From Microcaldota archaeon (GTDB lineage: Archaea; Micrarchaeota; Micrarchaeia; Anstonellales; Anstonellaceae), in NCBI GenBank assembly GCA_026413765.1, contig JAOAKI010000003.1, positions 1 through 62,138 on the forward strand: a stretch of DNA of 62,138 nt, written 5' to 3'. How positions within the stretch are numbered: the stretch's first letter is position 1; every line of letters starts with the position of its first letter. Below the pieces are notes generated by a model. The model was not told the origin of the DNA and did not search any database. It saw only the letters and a program-made list of their open reading frames with translations. This document shows positions 16,829 to 25,002 of the stretch, piece after piece. Both the position numbers and the translations under genes were made by a program.

Positions 16829-17980
16829 ATGAAAGACGCAATAAGAAAAGAGATGATCAAAAAAAGAGATGAGCATTACAAGCAAAAGGGCCATCGCCTC
16901 TGCCTTGCAATAATGGACCGCTTCTTGAGATTGCCTGAATTTGAAAAAGCAGGCTGCGTGTTGCTTTACGCCTCGAAAGGGAGCGAGGTCCACACAAGCG
17001 ATATAATTCGGTCTGCGCTATCTTTAGGAAAGAAGGTTGTTTTGCCTGTGACAAATTTGGAAAAGCATGAGCTGGAGCTTTACCAGATTGGCTCGATAGA
17101 AGAGCTTGTGCCTGGCGCATTTGGGATTCCCGAGCCGCCAAGAGCGGAAAGAAAAAGAGTGAGCCCGCAGGAAATAGAGCTTGCAGTAATCCCTGGAATA
17201 AGCTTTGACATGCGCGGCTACAGGATTGGCTATGGGAAAGGATATTACGACAAGCTTCTGCCGCAAATCAAAGGGAAAAAGGTCGGCCTTGCGTATGAAA
17301 TCCAGATCATGGACAAAATCCCAAACGAGGCGCATGACATAGCGGTGGACATAATTGTCACCGAAGAGAGAGTCATAAGATGCAACAAAGATTTTCGCGT
17401 GGTTGTCCTGGCTTCAGGAAGGGGAAGCGATTTCCAGTCAATTATAGATGGGATAAAAAGCGGAAAAGTTCATGCCAGTGTGGTTGGACTAATCACAGAC
17501 AATCCAAACGCATACGCGATAAAGAGGGCGCAAGAAGCAGGCATACCTTATTTTGTCATCCCGCACAGCAGCCGCGAGGAACTCGACAGAGGGATTTTGG
17601 AAAAGCTTGACGAGCTTTCACCAGATTTAGTAGTGCTTGCAGGCTATATGAAAATAATAAAAAGCAAAGAATTGCTCTCCAAATACGCCGGAAGGATAAT
17701 AAACATCCATCCCTCGCTTTTGCCAAAATACCCCGGCATGAATGCGCAGAAAGCTGCATTCGAGGCAGGCGAGAAAATATCCGGCTACACCATTCATTTT
17801 GTTGATGAGACTTTGGATGGAGGCAAAATAATTTACCAAGAAAAAGTAGACATATCAGACTGCAAGAGTGCAGAAGAGGTTGCGGCAAAGATATTGGAAA
17901 GGGAGCACGTTGGGCTTCCAATGATAGTAGAAAAGTTTGCAAGAGGAGAGATAAAGCCTGAAGACATGTTCAGCCGATAA
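16829..17980 (+). CDS. Fusion: 5-formyl-THF cyclo-ligase + PurN GAR transformylase
   Basis: Protein of 383 aa with two complete enzymes. Residues about 1-185 are a 5-formyltetrahydrofolate cyclo-ligase (IRKEMIKKRDEH start, GYGKGYYDK near 135-143). Residues about 188-383 are phosphoribosylglycinamide formyltransferase: VLASGRGSDFQSII for phosphate, then INIHPSLLP with catalytic Asn and His, and the Asp in HFVDETLDGG. The first half makes methenyl-THF from 5-formyl-THF; the second uses formyl-THF for purine synthesis. I know these as separate proteins, so the fusion is unusual. There is no stop or frameshift between the halves. Confidence 0.9.
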   Translation: MKDAIRKEMIKKRDEHYKQKGHRLCLAIMDRFLRLPEFEKAGCVLLYASKGSEVHTSDIIRSALSLGKKVVLPVTNLEKHELELYQIGSIEELVPGAFGIPEPPRAERKRVSPQEIELAVIPGISFDMRGYRIGYGKGYYDKLLPQIKGKKVGLAYEIQIMDKIPNEAHDIAVDIIVTEERVIRCNKDFRVVVLASGRGSDFQSIIDGIKSGKVHASVVGLITDNPNAYAIKRAQEAGIPYFVIPHSSREELDRGILEKLDELSPDLVVLAGYMKIIKSKELLSKYAGRIINIHPSLLPKYPGMNAQKAAFEAGEKISGYTIHFVDETLDGGKIIYQEKVDISDCKSAEEVAAKILEREHVGLPMIVEKFARGEIKPEDMFSR

Positions 17981-17984
17981 AGAG

Positions 17985-17997
17985 GATTTATAATTTT
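17985..17997 (+). promoter_or_regulatory. TATA box of the Era-like GTPase gene
   Basis: GATTTATAATTTT follows the PurN-fusion stop directly and lies about 22-33 bp before the ATG at 18018, giving a short leader with the site GGGAGAGGC before the start. Confidence 0.5.
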
Positions 17998-18017
17998 TAG
18001 GCGCAAAAGGGAGAGGC

Positions 18018-18638
18018 ATGATATCCAAAATATTGCAGTGGCTCAAAAAAATATTCAAAGGCAGAAAAAGCATCACGTTAGGGATATATGGCAGCCCAAA
18101 TGTAGGCAAGACCACGCTTGCAAACAGAATATGTGTCGAGCTTGCAGGCGAACCTATCGGGACAATAAGCCCTATACCTCATGAAACAAGGTCGGTGCAG
18201 CAAAAAAGCAAAGTGATTCTCAAAGTTGATGGCTTCTGCCTGACGATGGACCTTCTTGACATGCCAGGAATTGCTGTAAAAGTAGATTACCGGGATTTTC
18301 TTGAATATGGTTTGACAAAAGAGGAAGCGCAAAAAAGGGCGCGGGAAGCAACAAGGGGGGTAGTCGAGGCGATAAGGCATCTTGACAAGGTGGATGCTGC
18401 TCTATTGATGGTCGACTCCACAGAAGACCCATACACGCAAGTCAATATCACTATGCTGGGCAACATGGAGGCAAGAAAAATACCCATCATCATAGTAGCC
18501 AACAAAATCGACTTGCCCAGCGCAAATATCGCAAGGGTCAAGGAAGCATTCAGCGGCTATGATGTTGTTGAAATTTCAGCAAAAACCGGCGAGAACATGA
18601 AGGCGCTATATCGCGAAATCGTAAACAAGCTGGCTTGA
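18018..18638 (+). CDS. Era-like small GTPase
   Basis: Protein of 206 aa with all G motifs: GSPNVGKTT (G1), the switch threonine region HETRSVQ, DMPG (G3), NKID (G4) and SAKTG (G5). It is a short TRAFAC GTPase of the Era-like branch with no KH domain, so it is not Era itself. The zinc-ribbon gene follows 7 bp later, a pairing that recurs in archaea and has been proposed as a functional unit (ArvA/ArvC-type, from memory). Role unproven. Confidence 0.78.
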   Translation: MISKILQWLKKIFKGRKSITLGIYGSPNVGKTTLANRICVELAGEPIGTISPIPHETRSVQQKSKVILKVDGFCLTMDLLDMPGIAVKVDYRDFLEYGLTKEEAQKRAREATRGVVEAIRHLDKVDAALLMVDSTEDPYTQVNITMLGNMEARKIPIIIVANKIDLPSANIARVKEAFSGYDVVEISAKTGENMKALYREIVNKLA

Positions 18639-18645
18639 AGGTGTC

Positions 18646-18978
18646 TTGATGCACAAGTGCTTGCGTTGTGGAAAGAGAATAGACAGCCTAGAGCAAATCA
18701 AAACGGGCTGCGAATGCGGCTCAAAAATTTTTGTATTCAACAAGGAAGCAGTGGCTGTGCGGCAAAAGGAAACGGAAGGCGACGGCAGGCTTCCTGATTC
18801 CTATTTTGCGGTGATATCTTTCCGTGAAGATGATGTGGAGAACATAAAGATAGTAGAGGAAGGAATCTTTTCGATAGATTTGGATGGCCTTTCCAGGAAT
18901 CCAGTTGTGCTAAAAGACCAGGATGGCGTATACTATATCAAGATTGAGCCAAAAGGCGACAATGGAAGAAAATGCTAG
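18646..18978 (+). CDS. Zinc-ribbon protein (OapC/ArvC-like)
   Basis: Protein of 110 aa. CLRCGK and GCECG near the start form a treble-clef or ribbon zinc site. The C-terminal half (SFREDDVENIKIVEEGIFSI then VLKDQDGVYYIK) resembles the archaeal DUF2072 pattern. It is coupled to the Era-like GTPase upstream and overlaps archease by 4 bp tail to tail. Probable GTPase partner; function not established. Confidence 0.6.
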   Translation: MMHKCLRCGKRIDSLEQIKTGCECGSKIFVFNKEAVAVRQKETEGDGRLPDSYFAVISFREDDVENIKIVEEGIFSIDLDGLSRNPVVLKDQDGVYYIKIEPKGDNGRKC

Positions 18979-19376
18979 ACATCCAATAAAACTCGAATTG
19001 TCCACCTGTTTTGGCTGTCTTTTTGGACAGCAAGCTGGTGATATGTGACTGCTTTGATTGAATCACGCGGCTGCTTCTTTTGGCCGCAAGCTTCAAATTC
19101 CAACGAAAATGTTTTGCCATCAAAAGAAGTGACCTTGACCTTTGAAAACAAAACACCATGGATATCCATGTAAGAGAGAAGGTCGGACAGTGCGTTTACT
19201 GTCAGCTCCTCAAGACTAGACGCTGAAATCCTAAATTTGACTTTTCTTTTGCACTCTGCCTTCCCCAATATTGAAAACATGGCCAAAGCAGCGTTTTCGA
19301 AAGCTTGCTCAAAGGAGTCGCCATATGCCTCAAACATGATGTCTGCCGTATGCTCAAGGAAGCGGAAATTTTGCAT
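18975..19376 (-). CDS. Archease
   Basis: Protein of 133 aa, the usual length. FRFLEHTADIMFEAYG is the archease opening, with the metal-binding Asp, and the C-terminal Asp-Val completes the calcium site. Archease activates the RtcB tRNA ligase, which joins exons after BHB cleavage. That makes this gene directly relevant to the many tRNA introns in this window, though RtcB itself is not here. Confidence 0.88.
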   Translation of the reverse strand: MQNFRFLEHTADIMFEAYGDSFEQAFENAALAMFSILGKAECKRKVKFRISASSLEELTVNALSDLLSYMDIHGVLFSKVKVTSFDGKTFSLEFEACGQKKQPRDSIKAVTYHQLAVQKDSQNRWTIRVLLDV

Positions 19377-19397
19377 GATAGAAAATATGCAAAAAGA

Positions 19398-19655
19398 TTA
19401 AGAAATAGTGACTTCTGCGCCTATCGCTTGCCCAGGAAGACCTTTGTTGAATCGCGCAAGGACCGCGCCAGAGTTGCCATGAGCTTTCGATATTTTGCCT
19501 ACGATTTCTTTTCCGGTCTGAGTCTTGAAGATCACTTTTTTCCCCACCATTGCTTCAGCAGCCTGCCTGTCGGTTACTCCGTCAATCTCCAATACATATT
19601 GATTGGTGTATTCTGTATGCACGCCGCGCCTGTAGCTTAATATTTTTCCTTTCAT
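19398..19655 (-). CDS. rpl35ae: Ribosomal protein L35Ae (eL33)
   Basis: Protein of 85 aa matching the family length and core: YVLEIDGVTDRQAAEAMVG, GKKVIFKT and KISKAHGNSGAVLARF. It is a large-subunit protein. A TATA-like TTTAAATATG on the minus strand lies about 30 bp upstream, and archease follows downstream on the same strand at 21 bp. Confidence 0.9.
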   Translation of the reverse strand: MKGKILSYRRGVHTEYTNQYVLEIDGVTDRQAAEAMVGKKVIFKTQTGKEIVGKISKAHGNSGAVLARFNKGLPGQAIGAEVTIS

Positions 19656-19685
19656 GCAAATCCCATCCTTTGTATTGAGGGAAGC

Positions 19686-19696
19686 ATATTTAAACT
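19686..19696 (-). promoter_or_regulatory. TATA box for L35Ae-archease
   Basis: On the minus strand AGTTTAAATAT lies about 30 bp before the L35Ae start. It overlaps the 3' end of the neighbouring coiled-coil gene. Confidence 0.45.
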
Positions 19697-21042
19697 CTTC
19701 TTGCTGAGGCGGCTAAAATCAGCAGAAGAATTGCTGCGGGGGCGCAGGAAGCAGGCAAGGCAGAAGCTCCTGCTTGGGCTTGCAAAGGAGCCTTCTCCAA
19801 AACGAGCTGGCTGAACCTTTTGGACAGATTTTCTACCTCATTTGCGCTTTCTTGAAGTGGCCTTTGCGACATTTTTTCTTTGATTGACTTAAGCTCTCCC
19901 AGGTATTGCTTGGAAACGTTGGCTCCTATCAAAGGCTCGCTTTTATTTATGGATTGCTCAAGCTCGGAAATTGACCTCAAAATTGCTTCATACTCCTTGA
20001 ACGAGCGGTTGATATCCTGCTCTGCCTCTAAAGCCTTTTTTTCAAATTCCAAGGCCAATGCAAATGCCTTCCTGTACAGCCCAGCCTTGCCAAGCTGGGA
20101 GATGTTTTGCTGCACAAGCCCAAGCTGTGAAAGCATAGAAGATGAAGTGGCAGCATCTTGCCCTATCTTGCTTGCCTTTTCGGACAGTGTGCGCAACTTG
20201 TTTTCTGAATAGAGAATGAACTCCTGAAGCCTTGCGTCTCTTGTTGAAAGGTAAAGGTCTTGAGCCTTTGAATTTTCAACAATAGCTTGCGCCCTTGCTT
20301 CTTGCTTGGCAGCCTCATCTGAAAGCATCCTGAGCGACTCGACCGCCTGCAGCGCATTGGAGATTTTCTCAATTCCATAGTCTATTTTCTGGCAATATTG
20401 GAAGCAGATGCTTGATTTCGATTGGCATTCTGCGTCTGTCTGGTTCAGGAAAATCGGGTTTTTGCCGATTGAAGCAGCAATTGCTGACATTTCGCTGAGG
20501 GCTTTTGATGCTTGGGCAAAATTGCCTAAAGCAACTGACTTTTCGTATTCTGCCAGCTTTGAGTCAAATTCGTTCCTTTTTTTGCTCCAGTCAAGAAGAG
20601 CTTCCCAAAAGCCGTTTGCATAAAGCATAACGTCGCAGTTTGGGTTTGACTTGCAAGCCACTATACATGACTGCTTATCTGTGCAGTTGTGGGCATCGGT
20701 GCCAGTCAGCACCATGCACTGTTTTTCATTTTTCTCCCTTGAAAGCCGTATCTCCTTCATTAGTCCAGATGCCAAAGAAACCTTAGCCTCATATTGGCTT
20801 TTTTGCCTCAAGTCTGAAAGCAGAAGCTGTGAAATTTCCTTTGTGTCATATAGCGGCTGGCCTTTTTCCAAGTCAAATAAGTAAAATTCTTTGCCTTCTG
20901 CTACAACTAAGGCAAATTGCCTGCTGGCAAGCGGCTGCAGTGAGAGATTCTGGTCAGGCTCAAAACGCTCTAAGATGAATTTTGGGAAAGATGCAGAAAG
21001 GAAGCCTGCAAGCAGCACCAAAAACAGCAGCTGGACTCTCAT
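19690..21042 (-). CDS. Exported coiled-coil protein with C-terminal membrane anchor
   Basis: Protein of 450 aa of no recognised family. It has an N-terminal signal sequence, a Cys-containing region around 115-150 (CMVLTGTDAHNC ... CIVACKSNPNC), a long helical Ala/Glu/Lys-rich middle likely to form coiled coils, and a C-terminal hydrophobic segment APAAILLLILAASARRV ending in Arg-Arg-Val. That layout suggests a surface-exposed rod held by its C-terminus. It could interact with the envelope; nothing in the neighbours points to a function. Confidence 0.5.
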   Translation of the reverse strand: MRVQLLFLVLLAGFLSASFPKFILERFEPDQNLSLQPLASRQFALVVAEGKEFYLFDLEKGQPLYDTKEISQLLLSDLRQKSQYEAKVSLASGLMKEIRLSREKNEKQCMVLTGTDAHNCTDKQSCIVACKSNPNCDVMLYANGFWEALLDWSKKRNEFDSKLAEYEKSVALGNFAQASKALSEMSAIAASIGKNPIFLNQTDAECQSKSSICFQYCQKIDYGIEKISNALQAVESLRMLSDEAAKQEARAQAIVENSKAQDLYLSTRDARLQEFILYSENKLRTLSEKASKIGQDAATSSSMLSQLGLVQQNISQLGKAGLYRKAFALALEFEKKALEAEQDINRSFKEYEAILRSISELEQSINKSEPLIGANVSKQYLGELKSIKEKMSQRPLQESANEVENLSKRFSQLVLEKAPLQAQAGASALPASCAPAAILLLILAASARRV

Positions 21043-21094
21043 GTAGACCCAGCTGATATGAAAAGAGAATGTTTTTGAGAGTTCTTACCCAAAA

Positions 21095-22390
21095 CTAGCT
21101 TCCCATCTGCTCCATGATGATGTTGTATGCATGCTTGGAATTTTTTGCGCGCTTGATGATCGCAAGCTGCGATTTGTCCGCAAGGCCCATTTCAATCGGG
21201 TATCTTTCAAACCACTCATACATCTCTTTCCAGAATGAGCCGCCAACCGCAATAATCGGGACATGCTGCATATCTTTGATGTGGATTCTTGTTGTAAATT
21301 CAAAAATCTCATCAAATGTGCCGTAGCCGCCAGGATAAAAAACAAGAATGTCGCTGCTGCCCAAAACAAGCTTCCTGGTCGCAAGCATGTTGAGGGTGAC
21401 GAGCTTGGAGAGGGAAGGATCTGGCTTTTCTTTGTGGTAGAAAAACAGCGGGATGAGGCCCACCGAGAGATTGCCTGCTTCAGCAGCACCTTTTGAGACT
21501 GCTTCCATTATGCCATTGCCGCCGCCGCTGCATATTGCAAAGCCTTCCAAAGCAAGCCTTTTGGAAAGGTCTGAAGCAGAAGAGTAATCACGAGAGCCAT
21601 CCTTGACTTTTGAAGAGCCAAAAAAGCTCACAAGAGGCGAAAGGATTTTCCCCATGTTGTCGAAGCATTTGAGCATATCTTTTCTAAACTGCTCACTGAG
21701 TATCGAAAGGTCATGGGAGACTTTTTTTGCATGCAATTTGACTAACTCGACAATCTTTGCGGGGGTCTTTGCAAATTTCAGGAGGGCCACATCTTTGGCT
21801 GAAACAAATCCTTGCAAGCAAAGAGTCTGCATCCATTTAATAAAGCCTTTCCAGTAATTCTCGTTGCCTGCAAGAAATATGGGTATGCCATTCATTTTAC
21901 CTATCTGCTTGAGGACAAGCATTTCAAAAAGCTCATCCAGCGTGCCAAGGCCGCCAGGGAAGAAAACAATGGCGGAACTGTGCGCATAGATGGAGATTTT
22001 GCGTGACTGCATTGAGTGCACAATATATTGCATTTTTCCTTCAAGTCGGCAAGGCTCGGTTGTGGCCAGAAAAAATGGCTGCACGCCGACCGAAGGAGAA
22101 TTGGCGTTGAGAGCCCCCAAGTTTGCCGCCTCCATTATTCCTGGTCCGCCGCCAGTAATTGCTCCATAGCCCTCTTTGCCCAATCTATAGAACAGCTCGC
22201 ATGCAAACTCATAGTCTGCCTCAGAAGGCTTCGTCCTTGCGGACCCAATGCAGCCGACAAGGCCTCTTGAATACTCCTGCACTTTCCTGATTGATGAGGT
22301 GGATTCGAGGTCTTTTCTGAAAAACTTGATGACATTATCGGGAGGATAGATTCTTTCCTTATTTAGATTTGGTTTTTGCTTAAATTGCAT
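21095..22390 (-). CDS. Tandem LOG-family (TIGR00730-like) nucleosidase fusion
   Basis: Protein of 431 aa with two complete LOG domains. The first carries GGGPGIMEAANLG and FFPGGLGTLDELFE; the second carries GGGNGIMEAVSKG and FYPGGYGTFDEIFE. Members are Rossmann-fold nucleotide-monophosphate phosphoribohydrolases, formerly mislabelled lysine decarboxylases. Normally one domain per chain forms a dimer, so the fusion may be a built-in pseudo-dimer. The ATG at 22390 follows AGGTGTGGTT; the longer upstream frame enters the tRNA-Trp gene and is rejected. Confidence 0.8.
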   Translation of the reverse strand: MQFKQKPNLNKERIYPPDNVIKFFRKDLESTSSIRKVQEYSRGLVGCIGSARTKPSEADYEFACELFYRLGKEGYGAITGGGPGIMEAANLGALNANSPSVGVQPFFLATTEPCRLEGKMQYIVHSMQSRKISIYAHSSAIVFFPGGLGTLDELFEMLVLKQIGKMNGIPIFLAGNENYWKGFIKWMQTLCLQGFVSAKDVALLKFAKTPAKIVELVKLHAKKVSHDLSILSEQFRKDMLKCFDNMGKILSPLVSFFGSSKVKDGSRDYSSASDLSKRLALEGFAICSGGGNGIMEAVSKGAAEAGNLSVGLIPLFFYHKEKPDPSLSKLVTLNMLATRKLVLGSSDILVFYPGGYGTFDEIFEFTTRIHIKDMQHVPIIAVGGSFWKEMYEWFERYPIEMGLADKSQLAIIKRAKNSKHAYNIIMEQMGS

Positions 22391-22530
22391 AACCACACCT
22401 GTGCCAGATAGATAGCGAAGTTGTTTTAAAACTACCATTGAGAAAGTTTCCGTTTGAATTTGCTCCTGAAAAAGGCAAGAAAGCAGCAAACCTTCTTTAA
22501 TTTTCATGCGAACAAGATAGTGCTGCAGTT

Positions 22531-22640
22531 GGGGTCGTGGCGTAACCTGGTAGCGCGGCAGGCTCCAGATCTCACCTGCGCCTTGCGGCGCAGGCAACAG
22601 AATACACCTGCATGTTAGGGTTCAAATCCCTACGATCCCA
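22531..22640 (+). tRNA. tRNA-Trp(CCA) with 37-nt anticodon-loop intron
   Basis: GGGGTCG pairs with CGATCCC (one G-U) before discriminator A. The anticodon arm is GCAGG-CTCCAG, intron 22569-22605, A-CCTGC, with anticodon CCA at 34-36 and the canonical 37/38 insertion. The intron folds as a strong CCTGCGCC/GGCGCAGG hairpin. It is too short for the C/D-box guide RNA that many archaeal tRNA-Trp introns carry. The T-arm is intact (TTAGGG-TTCAAAT-CCCTA). CTTTAATTTTC at about 22496 is a probable TATA. Confidence 0.92.
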
Positions 22641-22866
22641 TATTTCTACCCTCTGGCAAAAGAAATGAGCGGCCAAGTGCTCTGCAAAAAATGCGGCAAT
22701 TTCGTCTGTCTTCTTTTGCTTGATTCTGAAAGTTACTTGGCGTGTTGCTACAATCCTGCCTTCCTTTGGCTTAGTGCTTGCAAAAAAGATTAATAATCCA
22801 CATATCAAACTTAAATTGGGGCAGTTTTGCCTTTTAGGCAAGCTAAGCAGGATTTGTGTGGATCGC

Positions 22867-23385
22867 ATGGGGGAAATATCTTCTCTGATCAAGAATTCCT
22901 GCAGGCATTGCACTGCAAAGTGCTGCCGCGGGTTGGCAGTAGTCCTGACAATCCCCGAAGCAAAGAGGCTTGTGCAGCAGCTTGGGATGATGCCAGAGGA
23001 ATTTTTGGAATTCAGCTGCAACATAGATTCAAAAAAAACCCCCCACTATCCTCTTTTAGTTCAAAGTAGTGGCAAAATAGAGGAATATTTCATCTTGCTT
23101 AAAAGAAGGCAAAAGAAGGACTGCATATTTTTGCAAAAAGACTGCCGATGCAGCATATACGAAAAGCGGCCCGCAGTATGCAAGCTTTATCCATTTGAAT
23201 TGGACGGCAAAAAAGTGAAAAAAAACGCGCTATGCCCTGTAAAATTCGAAAAAGAAGAATGGACTGAGGTGGTCGCTGGGCAGCTCAAGAAGGACCTGTT
23301 TGAGCATGGAAAAATTGCGCGGCAATGGCAAAAGAAATTTGGAGACAAGGCCCCAGACATGCGCCTGTTTTGTCAGTATTTCTAA
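22867..23385 (+). CDS. YkgJ-type cysteine-cluster protein
   Basis: Protein of 172 aa. The YkgJ (zinc/iron-chelating) pattern is visible: CRHCTAKCCRG near residues 11-21, then CIFLQKDCRCSIYEKRPAVC and KLYPF. These cysteines are thought to bind metal or an Fe-S cluster; the cellular role is unknown. The ATG at 22867 directly precedes the domain. The 226 bp between tRNA-Trp and this gene contain only short open frames of doubtful value (see rejected items). Confidence 0.7.
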   Translation: MGEISSLIKNSCRHCTAKCCRGLAVVLTIPEAKRLVQQLGMMPEEFLEFSCNIDSKKTPHYPLLVQSSGKIEEYFILLKRRQKKDCIFLQKDCRCSIYEKRPAVCKLYPFELDGKKVKKNALCPVKFEKEEWTEVVAGQLKKDLFEHGKIARQWQKKFGDKAPDMRLFCQYF

Positions 23386-24089
23386 AAACAGTCAGGGAGG
23401 GGCTGCTCCTGCTCTTTCTTTGCCTCGTTTTCAAAGCCACCTCTTATTGTCAAGAGTGTCGGAGCCAACAAAAGCCTAATGCTGTTTAGGATGCCCAAAT
23501 AATTGATTGAGGCGACTGAAGAAGAAACGAATTTTTTGGCCAAAAGGACAAGGCCGCGCAAATCTAACTTCGCCACCAGCCCATCTTTTTTGTCTTTGGC
23601 CAAGTCCGAGATGGTATCAAGAAGCATCATTGCGACTGTGATGTTTTCCCAAAACTTTTTGTGCGTTTCGTCATCGAGTAGAAAGGCAAAAAAAGAGGAC
23701 AGCTTTTGGCCTATCTTTTCCCTCAAAAGCACAAACTCAGATAGGTTTTTTGAGCGGACCTCTGCCTCAAGAAGCGGCTGCATGCTTTCAAAAAAGTCGC
23801 GTGGTACGCCTTCTATTTTGGCAGATTTTCCAGATATTTCGGTTTGCTTGTCTGCTTTTGATATAGAAAGCCAGATGCCCAACGCCTCTGGCAGATTCTT
23901 GATTCTTTTGCCACCAACCGCAACGCTGATATTTTCGACGCAAAGAAGGCAGTACAGATATTTGTAACTTTTGTAAGAGAGGGTGCGGATTCCTTGGCGT
24001 TTCACAAACTGATAGATTGCTTGGTCTTTTGGGTCAACAGAAGAGGCAAGTTTTGGCAAGTTTTTGATTTTCAATATCAACTGACGCAC
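23382..24089 (-). CDS. Uncharacterised helical protein
   Basis: Protein of 235 aa that I do not recognise. It is predicted mostly helical, with an acidic segment LLDTISDLAKDKKDG around residues 156-170 that faintly recalls the Asp-rich helices of isoprenoid synthase folds; this is not enough to assign function. It ends in a Cys/Pro-rich tail, PLPDCF. It overlaps the YkgJ gene by 4 bp tail to tail and is co-directional with nmd3 upstream. Confidence 0.45.
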   Translation of the reverse strand: MRQLILKIKNLPKLASSVDPKDQAIYQFVKRQGIRTLSYKSYKYLYCLLCVENISVAVGGKRIKNLPEALGIWLSISKADKQTEISGKSAKIEGVPRDFFESMQPLLEAEVRSKNLSEFVLLREKIGQKLSSFFAFLLDDETHKKFWENITVAMMLLDTISDLAKDKKDGLVAKLDLRGLVLLAKKFVSSSVASINYLGILNSIRLLLAPTLLTIRGGFENEAKKEQEQPLPDCF

Positions 24090-24122
24090 CGATATTTTGG
24101 TGTAATATGTGGTTATAAATGT

Positions 24123-24731
24123 TTATGCTAGCCTTACCCTCAGAGTGGTGCGATAAAGCCTTTTGCCTTGGCGCTGGCCTGCAAGCTTCTCTGTCCTCAA
24201 AAATGGCAGCCCAAGCTTATTCAAGGCGGAGATTGCTTCTCTCCTGCTTCCTACATAGATGTCTATTCCCTCCTTCAAGCTCTCAATTTTGGAAACAAAA
24301 GTCGTTTTCTCAAGAGCAAAGCAAAGAAGATTTAGATATTTGGAGATTTTTGCCTCCTCCCCGCGCAATTGAATGATTGCCTCAAAATATTGCGAGGATC
24401 GCTTGCCGCACTCAAAGCAAACCATCCGGATAATGTTGACCTTGATAGGCTTGCTGATCCAGTTGCCTTCTACCTGAAAAAACACAGATTTGTAGTCTTG
24501 TGAAAAATGTGGGCTGAAATCTTTGAGCTTCAATATGCGCACAATCTCTTCATCAAGCGAGCAGCGCTTTCTTTTTTTTGCCTTGTCAAGGACAGAATGA
24601 CAGCTTGCGCAGACAGAAACAGAGATTGGCGGGAAATTGTCTATTTTGTCTGCCGCGCAGGAAACGCAAAGCTCGCCTATGAAATCTTTTTGGGAATCCG
24701 AGCCCCCACAGAGTGGGCAGAAACGAGGCAT
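24123..24731 (-). CDS. nmd3: NMD3 family 60S/50S export-adaptor homologue
   Basis: Protein of 202 aa. The N-terminus has the NMD3 zinc sites: FCPLCGG, LCVSCAADK, VCASCHSVLD and, later, VCFECGKRSSQYFEAIIQLR. The last stretch is the hallmark of the family. Archaeal NMD3 is short, lacks the export signals and binds the large ribosomal subunit. The ATG at 24731 is chosen because the zinc domain starts there, 17 bp after a TATA box. The open frame extending to 25202 is antisense to the next two genes. Confidence 0.82.
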   Translation of the reverse strand: MPRFCPLCGGSDSQKDFIGELCVSCAADKIDNFPPISVSVCASCHSVLDKAKKRKRCSLDEEIVRILKLKDFSPHFSQDYKSVFFQVEGNWISKPIKVNIIRMVCFECGKRSSQYFEAIIQLRGEEAKISKYLNLLCFALEKTTFVSKIESLKEGIDIYVGSRREAISALNKLGLPFLRTEKLAGQRQGKRLYRTTLRVRLA

Positions 24732-24747
24732 GAAAAAACAAGGTGCT

Positions 24748-24759
24748 ATTATATATAAA
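24748..24759. promoter_or_regulatory. Divergent TATA element, nmd3 / small acidic protein
   Basis: TTATATATAAAC is nearly palindromic and sits 17 bp before the nmd3 ATG on the minus strand and 24 bp before the ATG at 24783 on the plus strand. Both transcripts would be almost leaderless. Confidence 0.5.
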
Positions 24760-24782
24760 CTATTTTCTCCAAAAAGCCAACT

Positions 24783-24992
24783 ATGGAAGAGGAAGAAGAC
24801 CGCCAAATGGCAGCGAATTCTGAACTGCGCTACATCACATTGGAATTGATGAAAATAGCGCAGAAATCCGGGAAGAGCTTTGATGAAGTAGCTGAAGAAT
24901 TCATAAGCAACGCCGACAAGCTGCAAAAAATGATTTATGGAGAGGAAAATGCCCATAAATCTGGCTTGAAGGCAGTAAGAACAAAGAAATGA
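24783..24992 (+). CDS. Small acidic protein of unknown function
   Basis: Protein of 69 aa starting MEEEEDRQMAANSELRYITL and continuing with an amphipathic helix (LELMKIAQKSGKSFDEVAEEF). No family recognised. Support comes from its TATA box 24 bp upstream, a correct start and the co-directional DUF2070 gene 10 bp after it. It may be a small cytosolic helix bundle. Confidence 0.55.
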   Translation: MEEEEDRQMAANSELRYITLELMKIAQKSGKSFDEVAEEFISNADKLQKMIYGEENAHKSGLKAVRTKK

Positions 24993-25002
24993 TTGTGGTG
25001 GC

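Noticed and set aside
22569-22605. C/D-box guide RNA within the tRNA-Trp intron
   Set aside because: At 37 nt it is a simple GC hairpin without C and D boxes, unlike guide-bearing archaeal tRNA-Trp introns.
22665-22793. Plus-strand 42-codon open frame with CKKCG and CC
   Set aside because: The start is a zinc-ribbon-like CxxC but the rest does not continue the fold and no ribosome binding site is evident; too weak to list as a gene.
22572-23024. Minus-strand 150-codon open frame between tRNA-Trp and the YkgJ gene
   Set aside because: It overlaps the tRNA and antisense YkgJ cysteine codons; no start context or family pattern.
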